In this document: piece after piece, positions 55,089-62,671 of the stretch
Numbering within the stretch: the stretch's first letter is position 1
Layout: the number at the start of each line of letters is the position of its first letter
DNA from: an uncultured Alistipes sp.
GTDB taxonomy: Bacteria; Bacteroidota; Bacteroidia; Bacteroidales; Rikenellaceae
NCBI GenBank assembly: GCA_944321955.1
Contig: CALUNG010000008.1
Location: forward strand, 40,183 to 104,182
Direction of reading: 5' to 3'
DNA: 64,000 nucleotides
Notes under the pieces: model-generated
Databases searched by the model: none
The model's input: the letters and a program-made list of their open reading frames with translations, nothing else
Told to the model about the DNA's origin: nothing
Program-made: the position numbers and the translations under genes

Positions 55089-55655
55089 TCATCCGGTTGT
55101 CGAATAACTGCGCAGTTCTCTGCGCAGTTTTTTTTCGTTGCCGCCCATGCAGCGGTCGGCCAGACGGTGGAATTCGGCCGAATGGTTGTGGTGAACCGTG
55201 TGGCAAAGTTCGTGTATGACCACATAGTCGCGCAGATGCTCCGGTACGTTCATCAGATAGAGACTCAGGGATATGTTGTTGTCGGCCGAACACGATCCCC
55301 ATTTCGATCTGGTTGCACGGATAGTCACGCGGCCGTATCTGAACCCGAACATGCGGGCGAAACGTTCTACCCGGGCCGGCAGGTCCACCTTTGCGGCACG
55401 CCGCAGTGCCTCGATCTCCTCGTCGGTGAAAGGCCTGTGCGGCTTGTAACGTTCGCCGAGACGATGGCGCGCCGCTGCAATCCAGTCGACCTTCGCCTCG
55501 AGAAAGGCGAGTGCCCGACGCGCCGATACAGACGGCGGAAACGACAACCGTACGCTGCCCGATGGCCTTACGGCTATTGAGATACGTGTTGCCCGCCGCG
55601 TTTGCGAGAGTGTGATCTCTCCGATTACGGGATGTATGTACTTCGACTCAGCCAC
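55089..55655 (-). CDS. YgjP-like zinc metallopeptidase (M48/DUF45)
   Basis: The 188-residue protein is a short SprT/YgjP-type protein. The zinc motif is HELCHTVHHNHSAEF: two His flank the catalytic Glu in HELCH and a third ligand follows downstream (family pattern HExxH...H). RATRSKWGSCSADNNISLSLYLMNVPEHLRDYVV is the conserved lead-in. Biological function is unknown; an association with restriction-modification or DNA repair is reported for some members. It lies 7 bases after the DUF4153 gene on the same strand. Confidence 0.9.
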   Translation of the reverse strand: MAESKYIHPVIGEITLSQTRRATRISIAVRPSGSVRLSFPPSVSARRALAFLEAKVDWIAAARHRLGERYKPHRPFTDEEIEALRRAAKVDLPARVERFARMFGFRYGRVTIRATRSKWGSCSADNNISLSLYLMNVPEHLRDYVVIHELCHTVHHNHSAEFHRLADRCMGGNEKKLRRELRSYSTTG

Positions 55656-55661
55656 TCTCCT

Positions 55662-57386
55662 TTACCTTGTCAATACGGCCGCAACCGAGGCATCGGTTAC
55701 GTGCAGCCCCTTCTCGGCGCTTCTTTCGATCGATATGTTGTCGAAGATCACAAGCATCGAGTCTGTACGGTATTCCAGAAGCGTCGATGTGTACGGTTCG
55801 AGCTCCTCGCGGCGGGTTATATCCTCTTTCGTGCGGCCGAAGCGGGCAAGTTGCTTCTCAAGCATATCGCTGCATGATATTTTGGTATTCAGTCCCTCGG
55901 CTTCGATTGTGATAGTCTCGCCGTCATAGTAGATGTCCGTCGCCGGAGCGGCATATAGCCGCTCGAAGCCGGTTATGTCGTAAGGTGCTTTGTCGCTTCC
56001 GGCACCACGTGAAGCGTAGAAGTAGAAGCTTGCATCTTTCGCAGCCCGATTATCCTCATACACCTTGACCGAGTACGCATCGGCATATCCTCCGGTATGC
56101 TCGGAGAGCCCGACCAGATACTCTCCGGCATCCTTAATTCCGAAACGGGCAATGCAGGCCGAGTCCTTCTCGATATAGCGGAGGGATTCGTATATGCGGC
56201 GGTGCTGAACCTTGTACGTGGTGTCGGCTTCCGATCTGTTGCCTGTGATCAGCCTGCCGTCTGGTGCAAGTACATGGGCTTCGGTCGCGGCCTTGCGTAT
56301 TCGCCTGCATTGCGACTCCATGGCGATCCTTTCGGCCGATATGGGCGGTATCCACGAGACGGCAGCGAACAGAACGAATGCGATGGCCGCAATGTAAATG
56401 TACCGTCCGGCGCGGCGAGACGGCAGCAGGGCCAGCGTCAGGGTCATGACGACGCCGCAAACGAGCAGATATACGCGCGGTTCGCTCAACCCGTACTCGA
56501 CGATACGGTGCGCAACCCCCGTCCAGAAAAGAATCAGTGCCGGTATTGCTATGAGGCTGTAATACTTGAAATATTTGTCGTAGAAACGCTTTTCGAGCGT
56601 ATATTGTATTGCTCCGACTGCAACCGAGATTATCGTGAAGGCGAAGACCATGTAGGCTATGCCGCCTTTGGGCAGCTCCCATGTAACGAGTATCCTGGCT
56701 GCATAGAGATAGAGTATGGCCGTGTAGACGAGCAGGGCCGGCGTGATGACGTAGTTTACCAATGCCGTAACGGTTCGTCCGGCACTGAAACTGCGACAGA
56801 GAAGCCTGTGCTGCAGCGACAGAAACATTGCCGGTGCCACGATTCCGTATGTGACAAGTGTTGCGTAGAACCACAGCGCATCAGGTAGCTTTATGTCGAA
56901 GATGTATGCCGTCGATCCGAATATTGCCAGAATGAGCAGATGTATCGTCAGGGCGAATGCAAAGGCAACGCCGAACGATGCGGCATAGGCCAGAATCGAA
57001 TCCGTGAAGGCGTTGTTGTCGCGTCGTCGGAGACTTGCCAGTATGGCAAGCGGGCAAAGTATGCCGACGGAGATCCAGTATTGCGACGTCTCGGGCCACT
57101 CCTTGACCGCTCCGATGAACGACAGCGGTACGATTATTACCCACGACAGCAGATATGCGATTCTCGGTACGCGCAGCGTGTTGAGGATGTATGCGAGCGT
57201 GAATACGAATGGAATCAGTATCATGCTGCGCATTAGCCACTCGCATTCGACGTCGTGGTAGGCCAGAGCCACTCCGACAACGGCATAGAGGATTAAGAGC
57301 AACTCCACCGGGTTGCGTACTGCGGACATGCGCAGGTCGTCCACTGCTCCGCACAGTTTACCGTACAGATTCGTTTTCATGGGCAA
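55662..57386 (-). CDS. DUF4153 membrane protein
   Basis: The 574-residue protein has about eleven hydrophobic helices in its first 350 residues (for example ELLLILYAVVGVALAYHDVE, MILIPFVFTLAYILNTL, VAFAFALTIHLLILAIFG), then a soluble C-terminal domain of about 200 residues (TYKVQHRRIYESLRYIEKDS onward). This is the DUF4153 pattern, of unknown function. The ATG two codons in (57380) is an equally good start. It is in a co-directional run with rlmB upstream (20-base gap) and YgjP downstream. Confidence 0.85.
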   Translation of the reverse strand: MPMKTNLYGKLCGAVDDLRMSAVRNPVELLLILYAVVGVALAYHDVECEWLMRSMILIPFVFTLAYILNTLRVPRIAYLLSWVIIVPLSFIGAVKEWPETSQYWISVGILCPLAILASLRRRDNNAFTDSILAYAASFGVAFAFALTIHLLILAIFGSTAYIFDIKLPDALWFYATLVTYGIVAPAMFLSLQHRLLCRSFSAGRTVTALVNYVITPALLVYTAILYLYAARILVTWELPKGGIAYMVFAFTIISVAVGAIQYTLEKRFYDKYFKYYSLIAIPALILFWTGVAHRIVEYGLSEPRVYLLVCGVVMTLTLALLPSRRAGRYIYIAAIAFVLFAAVSWIPPISAERIAMESQCRRIRKAATEAHVLAPDGRLITGNRSEADTTYKVQHRRIYESLRYIEKDSACIARFGIKDAGEYLVGLSEHTGGYADAYSVKVYEDNRAAKDASFYFYASRGAGSDKAPYDITGFERLYAAPATDIYYDGETITIEAEGLNTKISCSDMLEKQLARFGRTKEDITRREELEPYTSTLLEYRTDSMLVIFDNISIERSAEKGLHVTDASVAAVLTR

Positions 57387-57406
57387 TATGTTTTACGGGT
57401 TATGTC

Positions 57407-58138
57407 TCAGTCGCCTATTCGCTGCCTTACAACTTCGAAGAGCATGATGGCTGCGGCTGCCGATACGTTGAGCGATTCGATGTGCCCGATGAGCGGTATG
57501 GCGAGCTGTTCGTCGCACAGTTTGAGTACCTCCTTGGATATGCCCTTGTCCTCGGCGCCCATTACTATGACGGTAGGACGGCGGAAGTCGGCGTCATAGA
57601 GCAGTTTTCGGCTCTTTTCGGTTGCCGCAACTATCTGGAACCCCTTTGACTGCAGTGCCTTGAGCGTGTTGCGTATCGACCCGACGCGGCATACGGGTAT
57701 GATGTTCAGCGCACCGGCCGAAGCCTTTACGGCATCGGCGTTTACCGGTGCCGAACTCTTGAGCGACGTTATCAGTCCGTGTGCTCCGGCACACTCGGCC
57801 GAACGGGCTATGCCGCCGAAGTTGCGTACGTCGGTGACGCCGTCGAACAAGACTATCAGCGGCGTTTCGTCGTCGGGTACACGCTCGAGTATGTCGTCGA
57901 GTTCGACATATTCGATGGCCGCTATCTGTGCGACGACACCCTGGTGGTTGCCGCGCGTCAGACGGTTGAGTTTCTCGACCGGGACCTCCTGCGTATGGAT
58001 GTGATGGCGCATGCAGAGATCCTTGAGTTCGCTCATAAGCTGTCCCTCTGCTCCCTTTCGGATATAAAGCTTTTCGATCTGCTTGTGCGATTCGATGGCC
58101 TCGACCACTGGTCGTATGCCGAATATCATGTTCTCCAT
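57407..58138 (-). CDS. rlmB: TrmH/RlmB-type 2'-O-ribose rRNA methyltransferase
   Basis: SPOUT-class methyltransferases of this group methylate ribose in 23S rRNA (RlmB: G2251). The 243-residue protein has the N-terminal substrate-binding domain (MENMIFGIRPVVEAIESH) and the SPOUT knot with motif 1 DVRNFGGIARSAECAG, motif 2 VMGAEDKGIS, and motif 3 IPLIGHIESLNVSAAAAIMLFE. The exact target (G2251 or another residue) is inferred from family only. A 14-base gap separates it from the ABC-F gene. Confidence 0.93.
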   Translation of the reverse strand: MENMIFGIRPVVEAIESHKQIEKLYIRKGAEGQLMSELKDLCMRHHIHTQEVPVEKLNRLTRGNHQGVVAQIAAIEYVELDDILERVPDDETPLIVLFDGVTDVRNFGGIARSAECAGAHGLITSLKSSAPVNADAVKASAGALNIIPVCRVGSIRNTLKALQSKGFQIVAATEKSRKLLYDADFRRPTVIVMGAEDKGISKEVLKLCDEQLAIPLIGHIESLNVSAAAAIMLFEVVRQRIGD

Positions 58139-58152
58139 GTCGTGTCGGTTTT

Positions 58153-60084
58153 TCAGTTGTTTTCCACTATGTCAAGTTCGTACGATGTCTTCTCCCACTC
58201 GTGCATCATGTGGTCGTAACGCTTCTTCAGGTCGTCGTAGGCCTTGTAGTCGTCGGCATTGTACTGGCCGGACGAGGCAAAGCGCTTGTCGTATTCGGCT
58301 ATCTGCTTCTCGATGTCGGCGAGTTGCGCCTCGATCTCGTCTACGGCCTTGCGCAACTTGCGTATCTGTTTTTCCTGCTCCTTTTTCTGTTCGTAGGAGA
58401 GTTTGCCGGCCGATGCTTCGCGCGGTTCACTGCTTTGTACTGGTTCCGTACGGCGTTCCACGTCGCGCAGCGACTCGAGCTTGCGCTTCTCGAGAAAATA
58501 GTATATGCCGCCGAGATACTCCCTGACACCGCCGTCGCGGAATTCGTACACCTTGTCTACCATGCCGTCGAGAAATTCGCGGTCGTGCGATACAACTACC
58601 ACCGTGCCGTCGTACTTCATGATGGCGTTCTTGAGTATGTCCTTCGAACGCATGTCCATGTGGTTCGTAGGCTCGTCGAGCACCAGCAGGTTGTGCGGCT
58701 CGAGCATCATGCGGGCCATGGCCAGACGCGACCGTTCGCCGCCCGAGAGGACCTTCACCTTCTTGTCTATATCCTGACCGCGGAAGAGGAATGCTCCGAG
58801 AATGTCTCGCAGACGTGTACGTATGTCGCCAACGGCCACGCGGTCGAGAGTGTCGTACACGGTGAACTCGCCATCCATCAGGTCGTCCTGATTCTGTGCG
58901 TAGTATCCGATGCTTACGTTCGCTCCTATCCTGATGCTTCCCTCGGTAGGTGCGAGTTCGCCTATAAGCATGCGGGCGAACGTGGTCTTTCCTTCGCCGT
59001 TGCGGCCCACGAGGGCGATGCGGTCGCCCTTCATTATGGTGAAGTTGGCACCGCTGAATATGTGCTTGTCTCCGAACGACTTGCCAACATCCTTGATTTC
59101 GGCCACGATCTGGCCCGAACGCGGTGCGGGCGGGAACTTTATGTTCAGCGTCGCCAGATCCTCCTCTTCGACCTCTATTCGTTCGAGTTTGTCAAGTTGC
59201 TTTATGCGCGACTGCACCTGATTGGACTTCGTGGGCTTGTACCGGAACTTTTCGATGAACTCCTCGCTCTTCTCGATCATGCGCTGCTGGTTCTGGTATG
59301 CGGCCATCAGCTGTGCGCGTCGTTCGGCACGTGCCACAACGAACTTCGAATATGGCAGTTTGTAGTCGTATATCTTGCCGAGTGACAATTCGATGGTGCG
59401 GTTCGTGACGTTGTCCAGAAATGCGCGGTCGTGCGATATGACCAGCACGGCCCCGTTGTAGTTGCGCAGATACTCCTCGAGCCACTGTATGCTCTCGATA
59501 TCGAGGTGGTTCGTCGGCTCGTCCAGCAGAAAGACCGACGGACGGCGCAACAACAACTTGGCAAGCTCGATACGCATGCGCCATCCGCCCGAAAACTCGC
59601 TCGTCGGGCGGTTGAAGTCCTCGCGCTTGAAGCCCAGGCCGAGCAGCGTCTTCTCGATATCGGCGTCGCGTGTCTCGCCTCCCAGTATATGGTAGTGGTC
59701 GTTTGCTTCGTTGAGGCGGTGTATCAGTTGCGCGTAGTCGTCGCTCTCGTAGTCGGTGCGTTCGGCGATCTCGCGCGTCAGCCGTTCGATTTCGGCCTCC
59801 AGCTGCAGAACCTCCGCAAAAGCCGTCTCCGTCTCGTCCAGAAGCGTGGTGGTGTCGGCGACCTTCATCTGCTGCGGCAGGTAGCCGATCGTACATTCGC
59901 CGTTTTTGGTGACGGCGCCTGATGTCGGTTGCTGTTCTCCGACAATCAGACGCAGCAATGTGGTCTTGCCGGCCCCGTTTTTGCCGACAAGGCCTATGCG
60001 GTCCTTGGGGTTGATCAGAAACGATATGTTGTCAAAAAGGGTCCAGCCTCCGTAGCTGACCGTGAGGTTGTCGATTGAAATCAT
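58153..60084 (-). CDS. ABC-F family ATPase (Uup/EttA-like)
   Basis: ABC-F proteins bind the ribosomal E site or act in ribosome-linked quality control; they do not transport. The 643-residue protein has two ATP-binding cassettes. The first has Walker A GLVGKNGAGKTTLLRL and signature SEFSGGWRMRIELAKLLL; the second has GRNGEGKTTFARM and LSGGERSRLAMARMML. A charged linker sits between them and a C-terminal coiled-coil region (KLSYEQKKEQEKQIRKLRKAVDEIE) follows. That tail is like Uup, which binds DNA or ribosomes. The start overlaps the rpe stop by 4 bases. Confidence 0.95.
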   Translation of the reverse strand: MISIDNLTVSYGGWTLFDNISFLINPKDRIGLVGKNGAGKTTLLRLIVGEQQPTSGAVTKNGECTIGYLPQQMKVADTTTLLDETETAFAEVLQLEAEIERLTREIAERTDYESDDYAQLIHRLNEANDHYHILGGETRDADIEKTLLGLGFKREDFNRPTSEFSGGWRMRIELAKLLLRRPSVFLLDEPTNHLDIESIQWLEEYLRNYNGAVLVISHDRAFLDNVTNRTIELSLGKIYDYKLPYSKFVVARAERRAQLMAAYQNQQRMIEKSEEFIEKFRYKPTKSNQVQSRIKQLDKLERIEVEEEDLATLNIKFPPAPRSGQIVAEIKDVGKSFGDKHIFSGANFTIMKGDRIALVGRNGEGKTTFARMLIGELAPTEGSIRIGANVSIGYYAQNQDDLMDGEFTVYDTLDRVAVGDIRTRLRDILGAFLFRGQDIDKKVKVLSGGERSRLAMARMMLEPHNLLVLDEPTNHMDMRSKDILKNAIMKYDGTVVVVSHDREFLDGMVDKVYEFRDGGVREYLGGIYYFLEKRKLESLRDVERRTEPVQSSEPREASAGKLSYEQKKEQEKQIRKLRKAVDEIEAQLADIEKQIAEYDKRFASSGQYNADDYKAYDDLKKRYDHMMHEWEKTSYELDIVENN

Positions 60085-60731
60085 TGTGCAGCAAGCATTT
60101 TGTCGATGGCTTCACACGGGTTCTCAGCTCCGAATACCGAACTTCCTGCGACCAGCACCTCGGCTCCGGCCGCGAACAGAATACCGGCGTTGGCTGCGGA
60201 TATTCCTCCGTCGACCTCGATCGTGAGATCGGGTTTGCACTTGTCGGCCAGTGCGCGCAGTTCACGTATCTTGTCGATCGAATGCGGCATGAACGACTGT
60301 CCGCCGAAACCGGGCTCGACGCTCATGACCAGTACCATGTCCAGCTCGGGCAGCCACTTCTCGAGCACCGATACAGGTGTTTTGGGCTTTATCGACATGC
60401 CGACCTTGACACCGGCATTGCGTGCCGCCGCAATGCAGGCGTCGGCATGCTCGGTGGCCTCGATATGGAAAGTGACCATGTCGGCACCGGCCTGCGCGAA
60501 GCGTTCGATGTATCGCTCGGGTTCGACGATCATCAGGTGTACGTCCATGAACTTGGGCGAAGCCTTGCGTATGGCCTTGAATACCGGAAAACCGAACGAT
60601 ATGTTCGGCACGAATACGCCGTCCATGACGTCTATGTGTATCCATTCCGCGGCGCTGCCGTCGATCATGCGTGTGTCGCGCTCGAGGTTGCCGAAATCGG
60701 CCGACAACATCGATGGGGCTATTATCCTCAT
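60081..60731 (-). CDS. rpe: ribulose-phosphate 3-epimerase
   Basis: Rpe interconverts ribulose-5-phosphate and xylulose-5-phosphate in the pentose-phosphate pathway. The 216-residue TIM-barrel has the family marks IAPSMLSADFGNLERD, HIDVMDGVFVPNISFG, DVHLMIVEPERY, VEPGFGGQSFMPH, and IEVDGGI. It is first in a co-directional set with the ABC-F gene (4-base overlap). Confidence 0.97.
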   Translation of the reverse strand: MRIIAPSMLSADFGNLERDTRMIDGSAAEWIHIDVMDGVFVPNISFGFPVFKAIRKASPKFMDVHLMIVEPERYIERFAQAGADMVTFHIEATEHADACIAAARNAGVKVGMSIKPKTPVSVLEKWLPELDMVLVMSVEPGFGGQSFMPHSIDKIRELRALADKCKPDLTIEVDGGISAANAGILFAAGAEVLVAGSSVFGAENPCEAIDKMLAAQ

Positions 60732-60757
60732 ATGAAACTATACCTTGTTATATTTTA

Positions 60758-60765
60758 CAAAAGTA
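60758..60765 (-). promoter_or_regulatory. -7 element for rpe
   Basis: On the minus strand TACTTTTG lies 26 bases before the rpe ATG. The -33 region is AT-rich with a weak TTTTTC-like match. Confidence 0.5.
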
Positions 60766-60798
60766 GCGGATTTTATCAGAATTGAAAAATTAAAATCG

Positions 60799-60806
60799 TA
60801 CATTTG
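60799..60806 (+). promoter_or_regulatory. -7 element for rmuC
   Basis: TACATTTG lies 21 bases before the rmuC ATG. With the rpe box it makes a divergent promoter pair about 33 bases apart; no strong -33 is seen. Confidence 0.45.
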
Positions 60807-60827
60807 CATAAACATAGCTTATCATTT

Positions 60828-62153
60828 ATGGAAACTCTCCTCGCAGTCGGATTCGTGGTGGCGCTTGTCGGTCTTGTCGTTTTTGCCGTTCTCTATTTCG
60901 TGTCGAGACGTGATTCCGCACGTCTCTCCGAAGATAAAAGTCTTGTCGAGCAGCGGCTCGACGATTCGGAGAGACGGCTGTCGGAGATGTCGGCGCGTCT
61001 GCAAAAAACCGAAATGGACGAGGCTCTTGCCCGCAAGGATGCCGATGCACTCCGAGCCAGAATCGAGGAGAGCAACGCCGACCGTGAAAAGATGGAGGAG
61101 CAGCTCAAGGCGCAGTTCCGTAATCTGGCCAATGATATTTTCGGCGAGCAGACACGTCAGTTCCGCGAGACCAACAAGTCCGAGCTCGATCTGTTGCTGA
61201 AGCCTTTCCGTGACAATATCAAAGACTTCCGCGAGCGTGTGGAACACATATATTCTTCCGAAAACGAGCAGCGCGGAGCACTGCGCAACGAACTCAAGAA
61301 CCTCAAGGAGCTCAACGACCGCATAACCACCGAGACGGCCAACCTGACCAATGCCCTCAAGGGCAATTCAAAGGTACAGGGCGACTGGGGCGAGGTCATA
61401 CTGAAGACCATGCTTGAAAATTCGGGGTTGCGCGAAGGCGACAACTACGAGATACAGTACAATGTCAAGGATCGTGACAATGACCGCAATCTGCGTCCCG
61501 ATGTTGTCCTGCATCTTCCCGGCGGCAAACACGTTGTCATAGACTCGAAGGTTTCGCTGACTGCATACGAACGATATTCGCATGGCGACGAATCCTCGTC
61601 GGCCGCGGCTCTTCGCGAACACGTCGCATCGGTGCGCCGTCATGTCGACGAGCTTGCCGCCAAGGACTACCAGCAGTATTTTGCCGATTCTCCAGATTTC
61701 GTCATCATGTTCATGCCGACCGAGCCTTCGTTCCTCGCGGCACTGAAGGAGGACGCCTCGCTGTGGAACTATGCCTATTCGAAAAAGGTTATCATATCGT
61801 CACCGACAAATCTTTTTGCCGTATTGAAACTTGTGGTCGATCTGTGGAAACGGGATGCTCAGGACAAGAATACGGCCCGGATCGTAAAGACCGCAACGGA
61901 CCTTTACGATCAGCTGTGCATGTTCGTCTCGGAGCTCGAGAAGGTCGGCAGCGCGATAGACAATGCAGCCAAGGCATACGGCCAGGCATACAAACGCATG
62001 TGTCAGGGCAACAACAACGTGATACGTCTGGGCGAACGCATGCGCGGCATGGGACTGTCGTCGAAGAAGCAGCAATCATCCAGGGCCCTTGAAGAGGCGT
62101 CGATATCGTCGGCCGACGATGAGAATACCGATACGGCTCAACTCCCTGAATAG
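60828..62153 (+). CDS. rmuC: DNA recombination protein RmuC
   Basis: RmuC limits inverted-repeat recombination in E. coli and has a nuclease-like domain. The 441-residue protein has an N-terminal membrane helix (LLAVGFVVALVGLVVFAVLYFV), a long coiled coil (residues about 30-150), and the C-terminal RmuC domain: KVQGDWGEVILKTMLENSG, LRPDVVLHLPGGKHVVIDSKVSL (PD-(D/E)xK-like core) and PTEPSFLAALKEDASLWNYAYSKKVIISSPTNL. The ATG at 60828 places the membrane helix at the N-terminus; an upstream in-frame TTG at 60804 overlaps the -7 box. Confidence 0.93.
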   Translation: METLLAVGFVVALVGLVVFAVLYFVSRRDSARLSEDKSLVEQRLDDSERRLSEMSARLQKTEMDEALARKDADALRARIEESNADREKMEEQLKAQFRNLANDIFGEQTRQFRETNKSELDLLLKPFRDNIKDFRERVEHIYSSENEQRGALRNELKNLKELNDRITTETANLTNALKGNSKVQGDWGEVILKTMLENSGLREGDNYEIQYNVKDRDNDRNLRPDVVLHLPGGKHVVIDSKVSLTAYERYSHGDESSSAAALREHVASVRRHVDELAAKDYQQYFADSPDFVIMFMPTEPSFLAALKEDASLWNYAYSKKVIISSPTNLFAVLKLVVDLWKRDAQDKNTARIVKTATDLYDQLCMFVSELEKVGSAIDNAAKAYGQAYKRMCQGNNNVIRLGERMRGMGLSSKKQQSSRALEEASISSADDENTDTAQLPE

Positions 62154-62155
62154 AC

Positions 62156-62185
62156 AAACGGCACCTTCACAGTAGGGTGCCGTTT
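62156..62185. terminator. hairpin between rmuC and nrdG
   Basis: A 10-bp stem (62156-62165 with 62176-62185) with a 10-base loop in the 39-base gap between converging genes. The T/A tracts are only 3 long on each side. Confidence 0.7.
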
Positions 62186-62192
62186 AATCATG

Positions 62193-62669
62193 TTATCTCT
62201 TCTTTGTAAATCTGAAAGTGATGTCGGTCATCGTTCCGTCGCGGGCGACGGCGTACATGCGCTGGTTGGTCGTGGGGGAGTCGAGGCCCCCTTTTGCCTC
62301 CACGTAGCCGCCAAGCTTTACATAGTTGAACGTCGTGGCGTCAATACCTTCGGGCAGCGAGTCGCGCCCCGAATACCATCCGGTTCGCAGTTCGGTGTTG
62401 TATTCGCGTACCTTGCCGGCGAGCCGCGCGATTTCGTGCGGGGCGGCATCGCCTCCCATGAAGCATACGCACGTGATGCCGCTCCCGTATCTGTCGAGCA
62501 GGACCTGCATGGCTGTGTCGTCGAGTGTTTCGCCGCAGTCGGTCTGCAGGTGCGGACTGTGGCAGCCCGGACAACGGTACGGGCAACCCGTAATGTTTAT
62601 CGCGAGCGTCACCTCGTCGGGGATTTCGGCGAATACGATGTCGAAATTGTAATATCTGACAGCCGCCAT
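62193..62669 (-). CDS. nrdG: anaerobic ribonucleotide reductase activating protein
   Basis: NrdG is a radical SAM enzyme that installs the glycyl radical on NrdD. The 158-residue protein has the iron-sulfur motif CPYRCPGC (CX3CX2C) at TGCPYRCPGCHSP, and GGDAAPHEIARL (SAM-binding GGE-like GGD motif). The ATG at 62669, 2 bases after the nrdD stop, gives the right length. The frame stays open upstream, but that extra part lies inside nrdD and is spurious. It ends the nrdD-nrdG operon. Confidence 0.95.
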   Translation of the reverse strand: MAAVRYYNFDIVFAEIPDEVTLAINITGCPYRCPGCHSPHLQTDCGETLDDTAMQVLLDRYGSGITCVCFMGGDAAPHEIARLAGKVREYNTELRTGWYSGRDSLPEGIDATTFNYVKLGGYVEAKGGLDSPTTNQRMYAVARDGTMTDITFRFTKKR

Positions 62670-62671
62670 CT